In this document: piece after piece, positions 60,905 through 64,000 of the stretch
Layout: the number at the start of each line of letters is the position of its first letter
How positions within the stretch are numbered: position 1 is the first letter of the stretch
Assembly: GCA_947652115.1 (NCBI GenBank)
Contig: OX393570.1
Coordinates: forward strand, 7,805,389-7,869,388
From: Blastomussa wellsi
Lineage: Eukaryota > Cnidaria > Anthozoa > Scleractinia > Plerogyridae
Reading direction: 5' to 3'
Length of the DNA: 64,000 bases
Program-made: the position numbers and the translations under genes
The notes under the pieces: generated by a model
What the model was told of the DNA's origin: nothing
The model's database searches: none
Seen by the model: the letters and a program-made list of their open reading frames with translations, nothing else

Positions 60905-61961
60905 TTTATTATATATATAGCGACAATTTTAGGTAATAAACCTTGCAGATAGAATTCTATATCTGCTATATTTTCACATGTGAGAAAAGCGATACGTCCA
61001 ATCAGCTTCGCGTATAGCTTTCTCCACATGTGAAAAATATAACCAATCAGCATCAAGAGTAGAACGACCTAACCAATCAGAGCGCGGGAATTCAAATGGT
61101 TTCCAACGAGGTTGTGAAAACAACGCGCTGCAAGTTTGCAAGCTCTCGAAGACAGCTTATATTTTGGCTACAAATTTTGTACTTTTGAGAACTTTATGGA
61201 AAGGAAAGCCATCAGAAACACGCCAAGCAAAACCTTGAGAACACAGTTATGATATGGAAATGCTAAAATCATTCTCCAGGCGGAGCGAAGACAAACTAAA
61301 TGTCGATAAGGGAAAGCAAAGAAATGAAAGACTTTCATTGTAGCTTTGATACAACGCAGCCATCGGGACGTTCTAAGAAAATTCAAGCACTCTTGGGAAC
61401 ACCAGGGTAAAGTAAATATTTCACTTTTGAATATGGATTTCGTAATTATTGTTTAATGAACCGACTCCTTGTGTTATCACAACTTTTGTTCGAAAATTCG
61501 CCAGTTGATTTGCGCGCAGTAGTTGATTCACTTATGGCGACGTTTCTCGATGCGATAGCAAAAGCTTTTCTTTTAAAAAGTATGAACACAGTGTGTTTTA
61601 TACCGCTATTTAAATAAAGTTCTTCTTTACGATAGCTTGTCGTCGCCGTAATTTTTCTTTTCTATTTAAAAGAGATCTCGCTTAGAAAGCCATCAGAATG
61701 CATTTGCAGCTTTGTTTTCCTCGCGCTGCGTTTAACTCTTTAATTATAGACTAGCAAAATCGCTTTAAGTTTACAACGGTTGAGTACTCGTTATATATAA
61801 TAAACAAATTACAGCATAGAAAGTGCTTTGTACGGATTATTATTCACTCGTCGCAAAACTTTGGAAAACTCACTCGTTCGCTGCGCTCACTCGTTCGTTT
61901 TCCAAAGTTTTGCAACTCGTGAATAAAAATCCGTACGTCACACTTTCTATGAAGTAATCTA
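60905..61961 (-). mobile_element. 1.05-kb foldback-end element (family F1), copy 2
   Basis: Reverse-strand copy of 6451-7504 over its full length, with single-base differences and no large indel noticed. The self-complementary end is at the right here (61830-61961): TTATTCACTCGTCGCAAAAC, CACTCGTTCGCTGCGCTCAC, GTTTTGCAACTCGTGAATAA. Confidence 0.75.
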
Positions 61962-62668
61962 TATTTATGACACAGCATCTCTTTGAAACAAGCTGTTTCA
62001 AGTTTCAGCCCTTGCGAAATTTTTGAGCCAAAGTCAAATAAAATAGCACAGGAAAAGTATTTTAATTTTGCGACGAATTACTGAGGCGTCAAACTCCATA
62101 ATCCAGACGATCCAGGAAACCAGACAGACCTCTGACCCCGGTATTGCGATTCTATTTAACTTATAACACCGCATATAGCACAGAAGAGAACCTTTTATAA
62201 AAGCTTTCCAATTTAAGATGGGCAAGGAAACACTTTTCAGAGCGAAACACAATGAAAACACAATGGCTAACACATTGCAAATATATCGCAGGGACTCTGT
62301 CTCATTGTCACACGCGATCCTTTTATGCTTACCTCATTAACACTTTGCTGGCATGTGACTGGCTAGTTCAACAGAGCGAAAACAAACCACAAATACAATG
62401 GGAAAGGAATGTGGGTTGGTTGTCAGCAGCCGTTTCTTTTTTTTTTTTGGGGGGGGGGAATGTTGCAGGACATCCCAAAACAACGGCTGCGAAGGGGACT
62501 AATTGGCACTCAGATATTTTGGCAAAAAAGGGTGTTTTGGAGATTTGTGGCATTTCATGGTCTGTTATGAAAGTTTGTTGCCCTTCTACCGGGCTTTACT
62601 TCAGTCCAAAAAGTCCAGAAAGCGTTATCCAAACAGGAAATTCTTACCATGGAGTTGCCAAGGGTAGT

Positions 62669-62808
62669 TGAGGCAATTTTTCCTCTGAGTTTTTCACTCA
62701 AATTTTTAAGAATTTCTTTGATGTGTATTTCATGCTTAATTGACTCTCTCACTCTGATCTGGGTTTCATTGGAGAGACCTTTCCTCCTGCAGAGATAGAG
62801 TATAAGGG
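62669..62808 (-). pseudogene. Exon-like antisense frame of unknown family
   Basis: Minus strand: acceptor-like CTCTGCAG, then RKGLSNETQIRVRESIKHEI and HIKEILKNLSEKLRGKIAST, ending at ATG before GTAAGA. The flanking acceptor and donor and the helical, charged protein suggest a real or captured exon. The same frame stays open from 62555 to 62989. It does not match ASCC2. No family recognised. Confidence 0.4.
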
Positions 62809-63197
62809 CCTCCACAGACGAGGCGATTAGTTGTCGACAACTATTTTTTATCAACAACCAAATGTCGCCGATAACCAAAAAACATTGAGACGAGTTGTCG
62901 ACAACTAAATGCGAAAATTGGCTCTCGTTGGCCTGAGTTAAGACATCAACAACTAACACCCCAGTGTGTGGAATGCTTGCATCGGACACAAATAGTTTGT
63001 CTGTGTAATGCCTGTTGGTCCTGGCTAGTTTTGTCTGGGACGAGTGCCAATGGCTTAATTAGTATTGAGGGGAGGCAAAACTTTCAGTTTCAAGCCTTAT
63101 CACCAGTCCACATGGACAAATGATCAATGGGCGAATGATGTTTTGAAAACTCAGTTCTACATATTGCACTGAAATAGCTGTAAAACAAAAGAATCTG

Positions 63198-63345
63198 AAA
63201 GTGAGAGATGATCTTTATGGTGAATTTCCAATTTAAGCAATTAGAATAAAGAAGCCTGAAAGATTTCAGAGCTTTAAAGAGATTCAAACCCTTGACCTCC
63301 TCGAATACTGGTGTGACGCTCTACCAACTGAGCTATGAAGCCACA
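63198..63345 (-). mobile_element. tRNA-derived SINE (family D)
   Basis: Minus strand: GGCTTCATAGCTCAGTTGGT and AGAGCG (box A), GGGTTTGAATCTC (box B), then a body ending AGATCATCTCTCACTTTC. The body end recurs at 63441-63500, in the same orientation, as a second truncated copy. Confidence 0.65.
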
Positions 63346-63599
63346 CATTAGGGTCAATTTACTGTGGTCATATCTTCCTGTGAGGATTAAAGTAATATAA
63401 AGTACATGAAATGATTTGTATGTGAACTGCAGATGAAGATGAAAGTGAGAGATGATCTTCGCAGTGAATTTCCAAGTTAAGCAACTGGAATAAGTGATTT
63501 TAAACAATATTTTTGAGTTTGTGAACTCATCACTGGATCCGTCATGTTGGCAGGGTGCAAATGTTAGGTGTTAGAATAGTGTGACAAATGAACAAAAAA

Positions 63600-63780
63600 G
63601 GAAATGACAGGGTTACCCCCAGCATTATATTTGTCGGTACTGTACCCACATGCGACATTAGAGACAACTGTGAGAGATAAGTGGCTTGGTCAAGAGCACA
63701 ACAGAGTAACCCTTGCTTGGGCCCAAACCTGAATACCTTGCTTAGAAGTCTAGGAAGCAAACCATTAGGCAACAGTGTCT
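63600..63780 (-). mobile_element. tRNA-derived SINE (family A), strongly diverged
   Basis: GACAGGGTTACCCCCAGCAT, TGTCGGTACTGTACCCACAT, TGGCTTGGTCAAGAGCACAA and AAACCATTAGGCAACAGTGT follow the reverse order of the family A body and head. Confidence 0.6.
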
Positions 63781-64000
63781 GAAGTGTTGAGTGACCCTGG
63801 TTGAAGTTGTTGACAGGTACCTCTGTGTTGCAGAGAGTGTTTGTGGTTCAGGTATCAAAGAACCAACATTCTTATCCACTTGGTATACCTGTAGGCATAT
63901 TCTGGTTAACGAAAGGCAGAGGGACTTATTTCCTCAATCACTTGCATTCTAACTGGCTGATAATTGACCTTTTACGTGTCACATGGGGATTAGGCACTGT

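Larger units (their letters stand above)
59985..64000. other. Right-edge ASCC2 intron, repeat content
   Basis: After the donor at 59985 (GTAGGA) no ASCC2 exon could be found up to 64000. The interval holds a family B SINE, the second F1 element, inverted copies of a short repeat (60650-60745 and 62397-62510), an exon-like antisense frame (62669-62808), and SINE pieces (63198-63345, 63441-63500, 63600-63780). Confidence 0.6.

Overview
This is a stretch of animal nuclear DNA, AT-rich, with short coding exons separated by long repeat-filled introns and GT-AG splice sites. Gene families, intron sizes and the repeat types (tRNA-derived SINEs, many foldback MITEs, Penelope/hammerhead-like pieces, CR1-like LINE ends) suggest a cnidarian, probably an anthozoan such as a stony coral. 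That taxonomic call is inference from general character, not from a search.

Four conserved protein genes are supported. (1) 951-22733, + strand: the 3' part of an LRCH-family gene (leucine-rich repeats plus calponin homology). Its LRR exons lie left of the window; the central charged coiled-coil region and the whole C-terminal CH domain are here on 12 exons. (2) 31783-44281, + strand: a LIV-1-type ZIP (SLC39) metal transporter with signal peptide, Cys/His-rich ectodomain and eight membrane segments. A possible leader exon ending in ATG lies at 28475. (3) 47134-49161, - strand: ribosomal protein eS25 (RPS25), complete, on three exons. (4) 49390-59984, + strand: the N-terminal half of ASCC2, the ubiquitin-binding subunit of the ASC-1/RQT complex that handles collided ribosomes; it continues beyond the right edge. 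RPS25 and ASCC2 are divergent, with start codons about 230 bp apart, so a ribosomal protein gene and a ribosome quality-control gene may share one promoter.

Inside the introns: the left edge is the 3' end of a piggyBac-like transposon (transposase tail, GGG end and TTAA at 590-593). LRCH introns carry MITEs at 2225-2648 and 5231-5518, a 1.05 kb foldback element at 6451-7504 (second copy inverted at 60905-61961), SINEs, a 149-bp hammerhead/Penelope-like insert with a perfect 11-bp target duplication (13311-13481), and a 1.34 kb long-TIR element with a 9-bp duplication that resembles a MULE and contains a RecQ-like Walker A fragment (19894-21235). ZIP introns carry two LINE remnants and an antisense single-exon 390-codon ORF with two CxxC...HxxC modules. 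Several small CAGGG-ended elements show 6-bp duplications.

The 23-28.3 kb and 44.3-47.1 kb stretches are intergenic or UTR and mostly repeats. The 60-64 kb end lies in an ASCC2 intron. No genuine tRNA, rRNA, CRISPR array or bacterial-type feature was found. Exon coordinates come from reading frame, splice dinucleotides and phase by eye, without transcript support.
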